DNA of 61,091 nt, taken from the NCBI GenBank assembly GCA_016794445.1, contig JAEUKC010000161.1, forward strand, positions 1 through 61,091, given 5' to 3'. Shown here in pieces: positions 9,901-17,878 of the stretch. Within the stretch, counting starts at the first letter, position 1. Each line of letters begins with the position of its first letter. This DNA is from JADJMO01 sp016794445 (lineage in GTDB: Bacteria; Myxococcota_A; Polyangia; Polyangiales; JADJMO01). The position numbers and the translations under genes are program-made. The notes beneath the pieces are model-generated. The model was not told the origin of the DNA. It did not search any database and saw only the letters and a list, made by a program, of their open reading frames with translations.

Positions 9901-12012
9901 TCACTGGGCCGCGTCGACCGCCAGCGCGCTCGGCACCGCGGCGAGCGTCTCGCTCCCGACCTCTGCCAGCCGAGCCCCGAGCTTCGCCACATCGTCGAAG
10001 GCACCCGCCGCCGAGAGCTCCTCCACCTTCACGCACACCGCGTGCAAGCGTCGCGCGCCCACCGCGCCGCACGAGCCCTTCAGGCGGTGGGCGTGGGCCG
10101 CGATCGCCCCGCCGTCGCGGTCCGCGAGCGCCCGCTGCACGGCGTCGAGGAGCGGTGGCGTCCCCTCGAGGAACAGCTCGTAGAGCTGCGCCACGAGGTC
10201 GGGCAGGTCCCGCATGGGGGCGAGACAGCTGTCGTCGAGCAGAGGCTCCTCCGCGCCCACCGGGGCCTCTTGCGGCGCGCGGCGCACCCAGCGCTGGACG
10301 ACCTCGGCCAGCTGCTCGATCGTGTAGGGCTTGCTGACGAAGTCGTTCATCGTGGCCTCGCGGCAGCGCGCCTGATCGCCCTCGAGCGCGTTCGCGGTCA
10401 GGGCGATGACCGGCAGGTCCGCGAGGCGCGGGTCTCGTCGGAGCTCGCGCGTCGCCGCGAGGCCGTCGAGCTCGGGCATCTGGCAGTCCATGAGCACGAC
10501 GTCGAACGCCTGCTGCGCCGCGAGCGCGTCGCAGGCCTTGCGACCGTTGTCGACCGACACCACCGTGCAGCCGAGCAGCTCCAGCATGCCCTCCGCCACG
10601 AGGCGGTTGATGGGGTTGTCCTCGGCGAGCAGCACCCGCGCGTCGAGGCGAGGGATCGGCTTCAACGGCGGGCCGGTCACGATCGCGCTGCGGCGCGACA
10701 CCTTGGAGCGCCCGTCGCGGAGGCGAACCAGCTGATCGCGCAAGCGTCGCCGGCCGATCGGCCGGACGAGCGCGAGATCCGCGAGTCCACGCGTGTGCTC
10801 CTCGCGCCCCACGTGCGTGAGCGTGACCACCCGCACCCCGAGCCTCCCGGCGGCGCTGGCGAGCGCGGGCGTCGCCGCGGCCGGATCGACGAAGAGGTAC
10901 GCGGTGGAGGCCCCGGCGAGGAGCTCGATCGGACCGTCGAGGCAGTCGACCCCGAGGTCGAGCAGGTAGGCCTCGAGGCACGCGCGCGTCTCCGCGTGGG
11001 CGACCTGGACGACGGCGCGCGCACCCTCGAGAGGACGCTCTTGCTTCGAGCGAGGCTCCCCCGACGCGAGGCGCGCGGTGAAGCAGAACGCCGAGCCGCG
11101 GCTCGGCTCGCTCTCCACCGTGATCGTCCCCCCCATCATCTCGGTGAGCTGGCGCGCGATGGTCAGGCCGAGGCCGGTGCCCCCGTGCCGACGGGTCGTG
11201 GAGCCGTCCGCCTGACTGAACGACTCGAACACGCGCTGCTGCGCCTCGAGCGGGATGCCGATCCCCGTGTCGCGGACCACGAACCGGAGCAGCACGCTCT
11301 CGGGTTCCGAGGGCTCCTCGGTGACCCGCACCGAGACCTCGCCGGACTCGGTGAACTTGATCGCGTTGGCGACGAGGTTGGTGAGGATCTGGCGCAGGCG
11401 CCCGGGGTCACCGAGCAGCCGGTCCGGCAAGCCCGTGGCCACGTGGCAGGTGAGCTCCAGCCCCTTGTGGTGCGCGCTCTCGGCGAGCAGCGCGAGGGTC
11501 TCGTCGACGGCGTCGGTGAGCGAGAACTCGATGCACTCGAGCTCCAGCCGGCCCGCCTCGATCTTGGAGAAGTCGAGGATGCTGTTGATGATGGCGAGGA
11601 GCGACTGACCCGAGCGCTGGATCGTGTCGACCAGCTGCCGCTGGCGTTCGTTGAGCGCGGTCTGCAGCAGGAGGTCGGTCATCCCGAGCACCCCGTTCAT
11701 GGGCGTGCGTATCTCGTGACTCATCGTGGCGAGGAAGTCGGACTTGGCCTGGTTGGCCGCGTCCGCCGCCTCCTTGGCCTCGACCAGCTCGCGGTTGGTT
11801 CGCTCGAGCGTGTGCAGGGTCCGATCCAGCGCCGCGGTGCGGACCCGCACCTCGGTCTCGAGCGCGGTCGCGGCCTGGAACAGCGAGAAGGCGCCGTCCT
11901 GCAGGTCCATGCCGCGCTCGACGCGCGCCATGAGCACCTGGTTCACCTTGCGGAGGCGCCCGATCTCCCGCTGGAGCCGCTCCTCTTCGCTGAGCTCCAG
12001 CTTGCGCGGCAC
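9901..12012 (-). CDS. Hybrid histidine kinase with pseudo-receiver, receiver and Hpt domains
   Basis: 703 residues from GTG 12012, one base after the FIST gene's stop. Domains in order: N-terminal coiled coil (about 5-90), HisKA with His99 in MSHEIRTPMNG, HATPase (about 200-318: NLVANAIKF, RDTGIGIP, GGTGLGL), a degenerate receiver without phospho-Asp (about 330-435), a complete receiver (about 456-575, LLAEDN, Asp509 in LMDCQMPELDG, Lys561), and a C-terminal Hpt with His642 in HRLKGSCGA. No membrane helix and no PAS or GAF domain, so the input must come from another protein. The adjacent FIST-domain protein is the obvious candidate. The phosphorelay output regulator is not in this window. Confidence 0.93.
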   Translation of the reverse strand: MPRKLELSEEERLQREIGRLRKVNQVLMARVERGMDLQDGAFSLFQAATALETEVRVRTAALDRTLHTLERTNRELVEAKEAADAANQAKSDFLATMSHEIRTPMNGVLGMTDLLLQTALNERQRQLVDTIQRSGQSLLAIINSILDFSKIEAGRLELECIEFSLTDAVDETLALLAESAHHKGLELTCHVATGLPDRLLGDPGRLRQILTNLVANAIKFTESGEVSVRVTEEPSEPESVLLRFVVRDTGIGIPLEAQQRVFESFSQADGSTTRRHGGTGLGLTIARQLTEMMGGTITVESEPSRGSAFCFTARLASGEPRSKQERPLEGARAVVQVAHAETRACLEAYLLDLGVDCLDGPIELLAGASTAYLFVDPAAATPALASAAGRLGVRVVTLTHVGREEHTRGLADLALVRPIGRRRLRDQLVRLRDGRSKVSRRSAIVTGPPLKPIPRLDARVLLAEDNPINRLVAEGMLELLGCTVVSVDNGRKACDALAAQQAFDVVLMDCQMPELDGLAATRELRRDPRLADLPVIALTANALEGDQARCREATMNDFVSKPYTIEQLAEVVQRWVRRAPQEAPVGAEEPLLDDSCLAPMRDLPDLVAQLYELFLEGTPPLLDAVQRALADRDGGAIAAHAHRLKGSCGAVGARRLHAVCVKVEELSAAGAFDDVAKLGARLAEVGSETLAAVPSALAVDAAQ

Positions 12013-12013
12013 C

Positions 12014-13150
12014 CTAGCCCCCGATCGCCACGCCGGTGAAGGTCTGGTTCACGTGCATGGCGTTGAACTGCTCGCCGTAGGTCGCGAACCCGATCACGTT
12101 GTTCTCCATGAAGATGCGGCCGATGGCCTCCTTGACGTTCTTCTGGCCGCACTCGATGTTGCGCAGGATGCAGTCGCACCCGAGGACGAGCGCCGGCGGC
12201 CCCACGGCCCGTCGCACCTCGCGGAACGCTTGCTCGAGGTTCTCGACGATGTCGATGCCGCGCGCGACCGTCAACACGATGCCCTCGTCGATCGCGCAGA
12301 AGAACGTCAGGCTCTCGTCGGGGTTCACCTTCTGGATCGAGCGTACGTAGGGCTGCCCACCGAGACGGACCACCACGGGGTAGGTCGCGAACACGAGCGG
12401 CGTGAGCTCCTCGATGTCGCTCAGGCCCACCGCGCGCGCGTACTCGCGGCCGGCGGGCTCCCCGTTGATCTCGGTCACGAGCCGCTGGCTCGGGCTCGCC
12501 TCGGTGACCACCATCTTCTCTTCCGAGGCCTCGAAGTGCTGGGTCTTGAACACCGAGAACGGGAAGTCGGTCTGGACCAGCGTGACGAGCGCCGCGTCTC
12601 GGTGGAACTCCCCCTCGTGGTAGACGAAGGTCTCGCCAAACCGCGTGCCGTCGGCCGCCGAGCCGCCGAACAGACGCACCTCGCCGAGGCCCCGCGACAG
12701 CGCGCTCACGAACGACTCCTCCTGGTTGCTGAGACCGTCGATGAGGAGCAACCCGAACGTGTCGTCGGCGCCGCGCGGCGGATAGCGGTGGCGGAAGCGG
12801 GTGAGGAGCTCGCGGGCGCTCCGCTCCCCTTCGGAGAACCGGAAGCTCGCGAGGTCGTCGGTCCGGTGGGTCAGCGCCACGAGGCGGGGCGAGGCGAGGC
12901 TCACCCCCGTGATGGCCCCGTCCAGATACCCGAGCGGCGTGATCTCGCCGGCCGTCGTGCACCCGATCAGCGGCGTCGCCCCGAACAGCCTCCGGAGCTC
13001 GCCCGCGAGCGCCTCCCGATCGAGATCGGCGCTGCAGAAGAAGATGGCGAGCGAGGTGTCCGGCTGCCCGATGGCGGCGTGGAGCTCGCGCGCGGCGACG
13101 ACGGGGTCGCGCGCCTTCGAGACCCCCTTCCTGAGGTTCAGACCCGACAC
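12014..13150 (-). CDS. FIST-domain sensory protein, candidate NosP-like
   Basis: 378 residues. FIST_N spans about 30-220 (AIFFCSADLDRE, PLIGCTTAGEI) and FIST_C about 225-375, ending in the family hallmark GFATYGEQFNAMHVNQT with His366. No signal peptide or helix. FIST proteins are small-molecule sensors; the NosP branch binds haem, senses nitric oxide and controls a co-encoded histidine kinase. The gene lies one base upstream of a hybrid kinase that lacks its own sensor domain, the same arrangement as nosP/kinase pairs. Haem binding is not proved by the sequence, and other FIST proteins may bind amino acids. Its promoter probably lies in the 150 bases upstream of 13150. Confidence 0.88.
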   Translation of the reverse strand: MSGLNLRKGVSKARDPVVAARELHAAIGQPDTSLAIFFCSADLDREALAGELRRLFGATPLIGCTTAGEITPLGYLDGAITGVSLASPRLVALTHRTDDLASFRFSEGERSARELLTRFRHRYPPRGADDTFGLLLIDGLSNQEESFVSALSRGLGEVRLFGGSAADGTRFGETFVYHEGEFHRDAALVTLVQTDFPFSVFKTQHFEASEEKMVVTEASPSQRLVTEINGEPAGREYARAVGLSDIEELTPLVFATYPVVVRLGGQPYVRSIQKVNPDESLTFFCAIDEGIVLTVARGIDIVENLEQAFREVRRAVGPPALVLGCDCILRNIECGQKNVKEAIGRIFMENNVIGFATYGEQFNAMHVNQTFTGVAIGG

Positions 13151-13222
13151 GAGAGCTCCCTCCGACGGTCCTGCATGGCGCTCGGACCACTGAACGGCCC
13201 CCCGCGTTCAGTCTGAAGAGGC

Positions 13223-13259
13223 AAAAATGGCTGGAGCCAGCCCCGAAGGACTGGCTCCA
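13223..13259 (-). terminator. Rho-independent terminator of the OmpA/TSP3 gene
   Basis: On the minus strand, about 40 bases past the OmpA stop, a perfect 9-bp stem (arms 13251-13259 and 13232-13240, TGGAGCCAG/CTGGCTCCA) closes a 10-base loop. Two bases later comes a run of five T (complement of 13223-13227). The GC stem plus T-run makes this one of two textbook terminators in the window. Confidence 0.85.
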
Positions 13260-13298
13260 CCCCGAGATCCGGTCGCGGAGGACCGGACGGACCTCAGC

Positions 13299-14705
13299 TC
13301 ACTTGGTCACGATCTCGAAGTCGATGCGGCGGTTCTCCGCACGACCCTTGTCGGTCTTGTTGTCGGCCTTCGGCTTGGTGTCGCCGTAGCCCGCGGAGTC
13401 GAAGCGGCCCTCGTCGATGCCCTTGCTCGCGAAGTACTTCTTCACCGAGGCGGCGCGGTCCTCCGAGAGCTTCTGGTTCTTGTCGGCCTTGCCCACGTTG
13501 TCGGTGTGGCCGCTGATCTTGATGCGCAGGGTCGGGAACTCCTTGAGCACCTTGACCACCTCGTCGAGGAGCTTGAACGAGTTCGGGAGGATCTCGGCGC
13601 TGCCGGTCTTGAAGTTGATACCCTTGATGGAGCCCGTGAACTTCTTGGCCTTGGGCGGCAGGCAACCGCCGAACTCGGCGACGCCGGGCTCGTCGGGGCA
13701 CTTGTCGTCGAGGTCGGGGATCGCGTCCTTGTCACGGTCCGGGCAGCCCTTGAGCTCCTTCGGTCCAGGCTCCTTCGGGCATCGGTCCTCGGAGTCCTGC
13801 ACGCCGTCCTTGTCGGTGTCGGGGCAGCCCTCGAACTCCGCCACGCCGGCCACGTCGGGGCACTTGTCCTTGGCGTCGGCGATGCCGTCCTTGTCCTTGT
13901 CCGGGCAGCCCTTCAGCTCCTTGAGACCGGCCTCCTTGGGGCACTCGTCCTCGGAGTCCTGCACGCCGTCCTTGTCGGTGTCGGGGCAGCCCTGGAACTC
14001 GGGCAGGCCGGGCACGTCGGGGCACTTGTCGGTGGAGTCCGGGATGCCGTCCTTGTCCTTGTCCGCGGGCGCGGCCGGCGGCGGCGGCTTCACGGGCTCG
14101 GCGGGGCCGCCGAAGAAGTAGTCGATGCCGAGGGTGCCCTCGAGCAGGTAGGCGCCACTCGAGCTCCAGCCGTCGGTGGCGATGCCGCGGGCTTCGGCGC
14201 GGATGGCCCAGTTCGGCGCGAGGAGGCCGCGCACGCCGAGGCCGAGGTGCACACGCGGGTCGGCGTCCGCGACCAGCGGACCGTCGGCCAGGTAGTACAT
14301 GCCGGCGCCGACGCTCGCGTACGGGGTCCAGGGGCCACGGAGGAAGTGGTAGAGCGCCGAGACCTCGAAGTGGAACGCGGTGTTGCTGGTCGAGGCGTTC
14401 GGGTCCTTGTCGTTCTTGTTCGAGATCGGCAGCCAGCCACCGGAGAGCTCGATGCCGAGCTGCGGGATGACCTGGTAGCCGACGCGGAGGCCGACGACCG
14501 GAGCGATGCTCTTCGGCTCGACGAGGTCCTTCCTGGCGCCCTTGCCCAGGTCCCAGCCGTTCAGCGGGGCCACGCCTCCGCCGAAGGCCCCGACGTAGAC
14601 CGCGTTGCCGGGGAAGGTCTCCTCGGCGCGCGCGGCGCCGGCGCCGGAGGTGACGAGCGAGCCCACGGCCAAGGCCGAGAGCAAGAGGATGCGCGTGGTT
14701 CGCAT
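13299..14705 (-). CDS. OmpA-family outer-membrane protein with thrombospondin type-3 repeats
   Basis: 468 residues. ATG 14705 is chosen over the in-frame ATG at 14723 because AGGAGA (14716-14711) sits five bases before it. A signal peptide runs to about residue 27. Residues about 30-205 resemble an OMP beta-barrel. There follow five calcium-binding TSP3-type repeats (DKDGIPDSTDKCPD, DKDGVQDSEDECPK and variants) that alternate in a two-type order, so the higher-order unit is about 72 residues. The C-terminus is an OmpA/MotB peptidoglycan-binding domain (about 345-468: FKTGSAEILPNS, ISGHTDNVG, ENRRIDFEI). It should tie the outer membrane to the cell wall. Monocistronic, with its own terminator. 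Confidence 0.92.
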   Translation of the reverse strand: MRTTRILLLSALAVGSLVTSGAGAARAEETFPGNAVYVGAFGGGVAPLNGWDLGKGARKDLVEPKSIAPVVGLRVGYQVIPQLGIELSGGWLPISNKNDKDPNASTSNTAFHFEVSALYHFLRGPWTPYASVGAGMYYLADGPLVADADPRVHLGLGVRGLLAPNWAIRAEARGIATDGWSSSGAYLLEGTLGIDYFFGGPAEPVKPPPPAAPADKDKDGIPDSTDKCPDVPGLPEFQGCPDTDKDGVQDSEDECPKEAGLKELKGCPDKDKDGIADAKDKCPDVAGVAEFEGCPDTDKDGVQDSEDRCPKEPGPKELKGCPDRDKDAIPDLDDKCPDEPGVAEFGGCLPPKAKKFTGSIKGINFKTGSAEILPNSFKLLDEVVKVLKEFPTLRIKISGHTDNVGKADKNQKLSEDRAASVKKYFASKGIDEGRFDSAGYGDTKPKADNKTDKGRAENRRIDFEIVTK

Positions 14706-15035
14706 GAAGTTCTCCTGTTTCATGTGGCTTGAATCCCCTGGCGGACAGATGCTCCCGACGAACAGGATGTGGCGGCACGCGGAGGTGCGGAGACCACGAC
14801 TGGATCAGGAGCGCCGACTGCCGGCGGCAGGGCCGCCACTGCCCGCATCGTGTAGCTCTCTCTGCGCAGGAATTCGAGGCTCACGTGCAGAAGATCGCAG
14901 TGCGCTTCAGTGACGACGACGCCTGCTGATCATTCGTCGGAACGGCGTAGCTTGGTCTGGCCAGGCTCGTCCTTGGCGACTCGGTCTTTGTGATGGATTC
15001 GACTTCTCCGAGCGGCTGGTTACCATCGCGACGTC
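14706..15035. other. Divergent intergenic region, no supported gene
   Basis: About 330 bases between the divergent OmpA gene and the B12-binding gene, visibly less G+C-rich than its surroundings. It must contain both promoters. The OmpA Shine-Dalgarno lies at 14711-14716. Short open frames exist (one ends near 14929 in a plausible-looking acidic tail) but none has a start context or codon pattern I would defend. No strong palindrome was found by eye. Confidence 0.6.
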
Positions 15036-15677
15036 GTGATCGACGCGGCGCGGTTCGATCGGTACCTCGATGATCTCATAGCGGGCCGGAAGGACGCCTG
15101 TGAGGCGCAGGTGTCCCTCCTGGTCGAAGAGGGGGTGCCGCTGCGCGAGCTCTACGAGCTGCTGTTCCGCGACTCTCTCTACGAGGTCGGTAGGCGCTGG
15201 GAGGCGGGGGAGCTCTCCGTGGCCGTGGAGCACCAGGCCACCGCGATCACCGAGGGAATCCTCTCGGAGCTGTTCCCGGCGACCACCTCGCGCAAGGCGC
15301 TGGGGCGACGAGCGGTGGTCTCGGCGACGGCCGGCGAGTTCCACCAGGTCGGCGCGCGGATCGTCGCGGACTCGCTCGAGCTGCTCGGATGGGACGTCCA
15401 CTTCGTCGGTGCTGGCGCCTCGGTCGACGAGCTACTCGAGGTCGTCACCGAAGGGCGCCCGGATCTCCTGGCATTGTCGGTGAGCCTCGACAGCAACTTG
15501 CCGACGGTCGTCACCACCGTCCAGCGCGTGCAGGCGCGCTGCCCCACCGTCCGCGTCGTGGTCGGTGGCCGAGCCGTCCGCGAGGGTCACGACGCCGAGC
15601 TGCGCGCGCTGCCCGGCACGACGGTTCTGCACTCGCTCACCGCGCTCGAGGACCTCGTGCGCCGGTACCCGTGGTGA
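15036..15677 (+). CDS. Stand-alone CarH-like cobalamin-binding (B12) sensor module
   Basis: 213 residues from GTG 15036. It has a four-helix cap (about 1-80) and a Rossmann B12-binding domain (about 90-213). The cap contains W55-x9-E65-H66, the W-x9-EH signature of B12-dependent photoreceptors of the CarH/LitR type. The binding domain has E101-x-H103-x2-G106 (the lower-ligand His motif in its CarH form), SLS at 148-150 and GGRA at 177-180. Unlike CarH it has no MerR DNA-binding domain and no other output domain. The stop overlaps the GTG of a histidine kinase, so it probably supplies the kinase's input. Alternatives are a corrinoid carrier or a dark B12 sensor, but no methyltransferase lies nearby. 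Confidence 0.88.
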   Translation: MIDAARFDRYLDDLIAGRKDACEAQVSLLVEEGVPLRELYELLFRDSLYEVGRRWEAGELSVAVEHQATAITEGILSELFPATTSRKALGRRAVVSATAGEFHQVGARIVADSLELLGWDVHFVGAGASVDELLEVVTEGRPDLLALSVSLDSNLPTVVTTVQRVQARCPTVRVVVGGRAVREGHDAELRALPGTTVLHSLTALEDLVRRYPW

Positions 15678-16759
15678 CCGCCCCTTCTCTCGACGCGGTC
15701 ATCGCCCACTTCGTGCGGCACGAGCTGCCCGCGCTCTACCTGCTGCTCGACGCGGACGACGTGGTGGTCGAGACCAACCGGCAGACCCGCGAGCTGTTCG
15801 CGCACGACCTCGTCGGCACCCGCTTCGGCGACCTGCTGACGAGCTTCGACCGCGAGGCCACCCCCCTCGGGCTCGAGCGCGCCTCGGACACCGCGCGGCG
15901 GATGAACTTCGTCACGTTCACCGGTCTCCCGCAGACCTTCGTGTGCTGGTTCTCCCAGGTCGGCGACCAGCTCGCGGTGATCGGGGGCCTCGACGGCAAG
16001 ACCCTCCAGACCCTGCAGCACGACCTCGTGCGCACCAACCAGGCGCTGCACGCGAAGGCCCGCGAGCTCGCCCGCGCGAACGCGGAGCTGGCTCGGCTCG
16101 CGACCCTCCGCGACACGTTCTTCGGGATGGCCGTCCACGACCTGCGCAGCCCCCTCTCGGCCATCCTCCAGAACGTCGAGCTGCTCGCCGAAGAGGGCGG
16201 CGACCCCACGGTCACCGCCGACCTGCAGACGGCGGCCGAGCTGATGCAGGGGGTGGTGGACGGCTTCCTGCGCATGGCGATCATCCACTCCGGACACCTC
16301 GACCTGAAGCGAGCGCCGACCATGCTCGCCGAGGCCGTCGAGCGGGGGCTCTCGGTCGTTCGTCCGGTGGCGCGCCACAAGGGGATCCCGCTGCGGTTCG
16401 TGCCGGGCCCAGCGCTCGAGCTGTCGCTCGATCGGGGCAAGATCGAGCAGGTGGTGGTCAACCTGGTGAAGAATGCCGTGGAGCACTCCCACGCGGGCGC
16501 CGAGGTCGTGGTGACCCTCGAGGCCGACACCGAGGGCGCGCTGCTCTCGGTGCGTGACCACGGGACCGGCATCGCGCCCACCGTGCTGGCGAACCTCTTC
16601 GAGGCCTACACGGGCGGCGACAACAAGACGGCTGGTGAGCGCAGCGTGGGGCTCGGCCTCGCGATCTCGAAGCTGATCGTCGAGGCGCACGGCGGCCGGA
16701 TGCAGGTCGAGACGGAGGTCGGCAAGGGGACGACGTGGACGGTCTACCTGCCGCGCTGA
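15674..16759 (+). CDS. Soluble PAS-like/histidine kinase partnered with B12 module
   Basis: 361 residues from a GTG overlapping the B12-module TGA by four bases. A PAS-like sensor region (about 1-110) is followed by a coiled coil (about 112-145), HisKA with His155 in GMAVHDLRSP, and HATPase with N-box Asn267 (NLVKNAVEHS), Asp295 in RDHGTGI and a G2 box VGLGLAI. No membrane helix and no receiver domain, so it needs a separate response regulator; none is adjacent. Tight coupling to the B12-binding gene suggests that light or cobalamin state, passed by protein contact, sets its activity. The PAS assignment rests on position and length only. Confidence 0.88.
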   Translation: MTAPSLDAVIAHFVRHELPALYLLLDADDVVVETNRQTRELFAHDLVGTRFGDLLTSFDREATPLGLERASDTARRMNFVTFTGLPQTFVCWFSQVGDQLAVIGGLDGKTLQTLQHDLVRTNQALHAKARELARANAELARLATLRDTFFGMAVHDLRSPLSAILQNVELLAEEGGDPTVTADLQTAAELMQGVVDGFLRMAIIHSGHLDLKRAPTMLAEAVERGLSVVRPVARHKGIPLRFVPGPALELSLDRGKIEQVVVNLVKNAVEHSHAGAEVVVTLEADTEGALLSVRDHGTGIAPTVLANLFEAYTGGDNKTAGERSVGLGLAISKLIVEAHGGRMQVETEVGKGTTWTVYLPR

Positions 16760-17038
16760 CGGTCACGTCGCCCGACCCCTCGGCCGACGAGGCAGAGGAG
16801 CGCGAGCAGTGCCCAGCCCGAACGCGTCCCTCCGCTGCCGACCCCGCACCCGCCCCCTGCGTCGCTCGTCGGGAAGACGCAGGTGTTGCTTTCGGGATCG
16901 CACAGGGCGCCCGGCGTACACGCCGTGCTCGAGGTGCAGCGATCGCCACAGGCGCCGCTGGTCGTGCACAGATACGGGCTGCAGCTCGTCGTCGTCCCGT
17001 CGGCCTTCTGCGACGAGATCGAAATCACCGTCGGAGAA
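16744..17038 (-). pseudogene. Decayed C-terminal end of a MYXO-CTERM Cys-rich protein
   Basis: In one minus frame the sequence reads as a normal Cys-rich module (CTTSGACGDRCTSSTACTPG, CDPESNTCVF) followed by a Gly-Cys-Gly motif, a hydrophobic helix (WALLALLCLVG) and an Arg-rich end. This is the layout of the MYXO-CTERM envelope-sorting tail. Only about 98 residues remain. There is no signal peptide, the only nearby in-frame start is a GTG at 17038, and upstream the frame runs antisense to another gene. The stop overlaps the end of the histidine kinase by 16 bases. Best explained as a remnant whose 5' part was deleted. Confidence 0.65.
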
Positions 17039-17169
17039 AGCAGATGTGGGCAGGGGTGGTGCAAGGGCAGGCGCGACGTGTGACACGCATCCTGCCTCGA
17101 ACGAGGCGGTGTGACGGCGCGGCCTCGGCCTGTGCGACGTGAGGCGAAGAGCCCGGTATCGTCGATCGC

Positions 17170-17787
17170 ATGCGCGACGACGAGATCCTCCGACGCCGAG
17201 CCCGCTTCGTGAGCGCCGCCCTCCTGGTCGCCGGCTGCGCGCGGAGCGAAGGTCGCACCACCATCGAGCCCCTCGGCTCCACGGAGAAGGCGACGGGCCC
17301 GTCGACGCCGCCCTCCTCGGTGCCCGCCTCTCCGCCCCACGCGCCGAAGGTCGCGGCCCCGCCCGACCGCCCCGCCCGCACCGCGACGGTCAGCGCGACC
17401 GCCGCCGCGCGGCGGGACGCGATCGTCGCGCACGTCGACAAGATCCATCGGGCCATCGACGAGCTCGCCGCCCAGATCCCGGCGCTCTGCAAGGCGAGCG
17501 ACCCCGCGTGCGTCGCCGCGTGGAAGGACTACTTCGCGCGCCTCGAGACGACCCGTGACCTGAACTTCGTCGCGCCCCACTGCCCGCCCAAGGGCGCCGA
17601 CGAGCTCGAGCTCGGAAGGCTGCGCGACGTCCACGCCGCCTGGCACGACCGATGGCTCGCCAGCATCGACAAGGCGGTCGCGAAGGTGCTGGCCGAGTCC
17701 GCCGACGGGAAGGTCTTCGGGGACCTCTGGGGCGATGCTCGATCGGCCCACGCGCGCCCCTGCCTGTCCATCGCCTGCCCTCCCTGA
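17170..17787 (+). CDS. Lipoprotein of unknown function
   Basis: 205 residues. After an Arg-rich N-terminus a hydrophobic stretch ends in the lipobox VAGC. A Ser/Pro/Thr/Ala-rich linker runs to about residue 75. The C-terminal part is helical and charged (AHVDKIHRAIDELAAQ, WHDRWLASIDKAVAKVL) with a few Cys. No family recognised. The last 15 residues, rich in Cys and Pro, look poorly conserved, so the true end may have shifted. It converges on the lipoprotein at 17879, with about 90 bases between the stops. Confidence 0.65.
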   Translation: MRDDEILRRRARFVSAALLVAGCARSEGRTTIEPLGSTEKATGPSTPPSSVPASPPHAPKVAAPPDRPARTATVSATAAARRDAIVAHVDKIHRAIDELAAQIPALCKASDPACVAAWKDYFARLETTRDLNFVAPHCPPKGADELELGRLRDVHAAWHDRWLASIDKAVAKVLAESADGKVFGDLWGDARSAHARPCLSIACPP

Positions 17788-17878
17788 CCGATTGGAAGGT
17801 GCACGCTCGTCACCAATGCGCCGCGACGCCCCGGCTGGCTTCGTCCTGCCGGGCGCGATCGCGCGTTCGAGGAGCCCG

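Noticed and set aside
14605..14929. Short frames in the OmpA/B12-gene intergenic region, one ending in a plausible acidic tail
   Set aside because: No start context or ribosome-binding site and no family resemblance; kept only as a comment.
15036..15677. Corrinoid methyltransferase subunit
   Set aside because: The W-x9-EH cap motif and kinase neighbour fit a sensor; no methyltransferase or activation gene is nearby.
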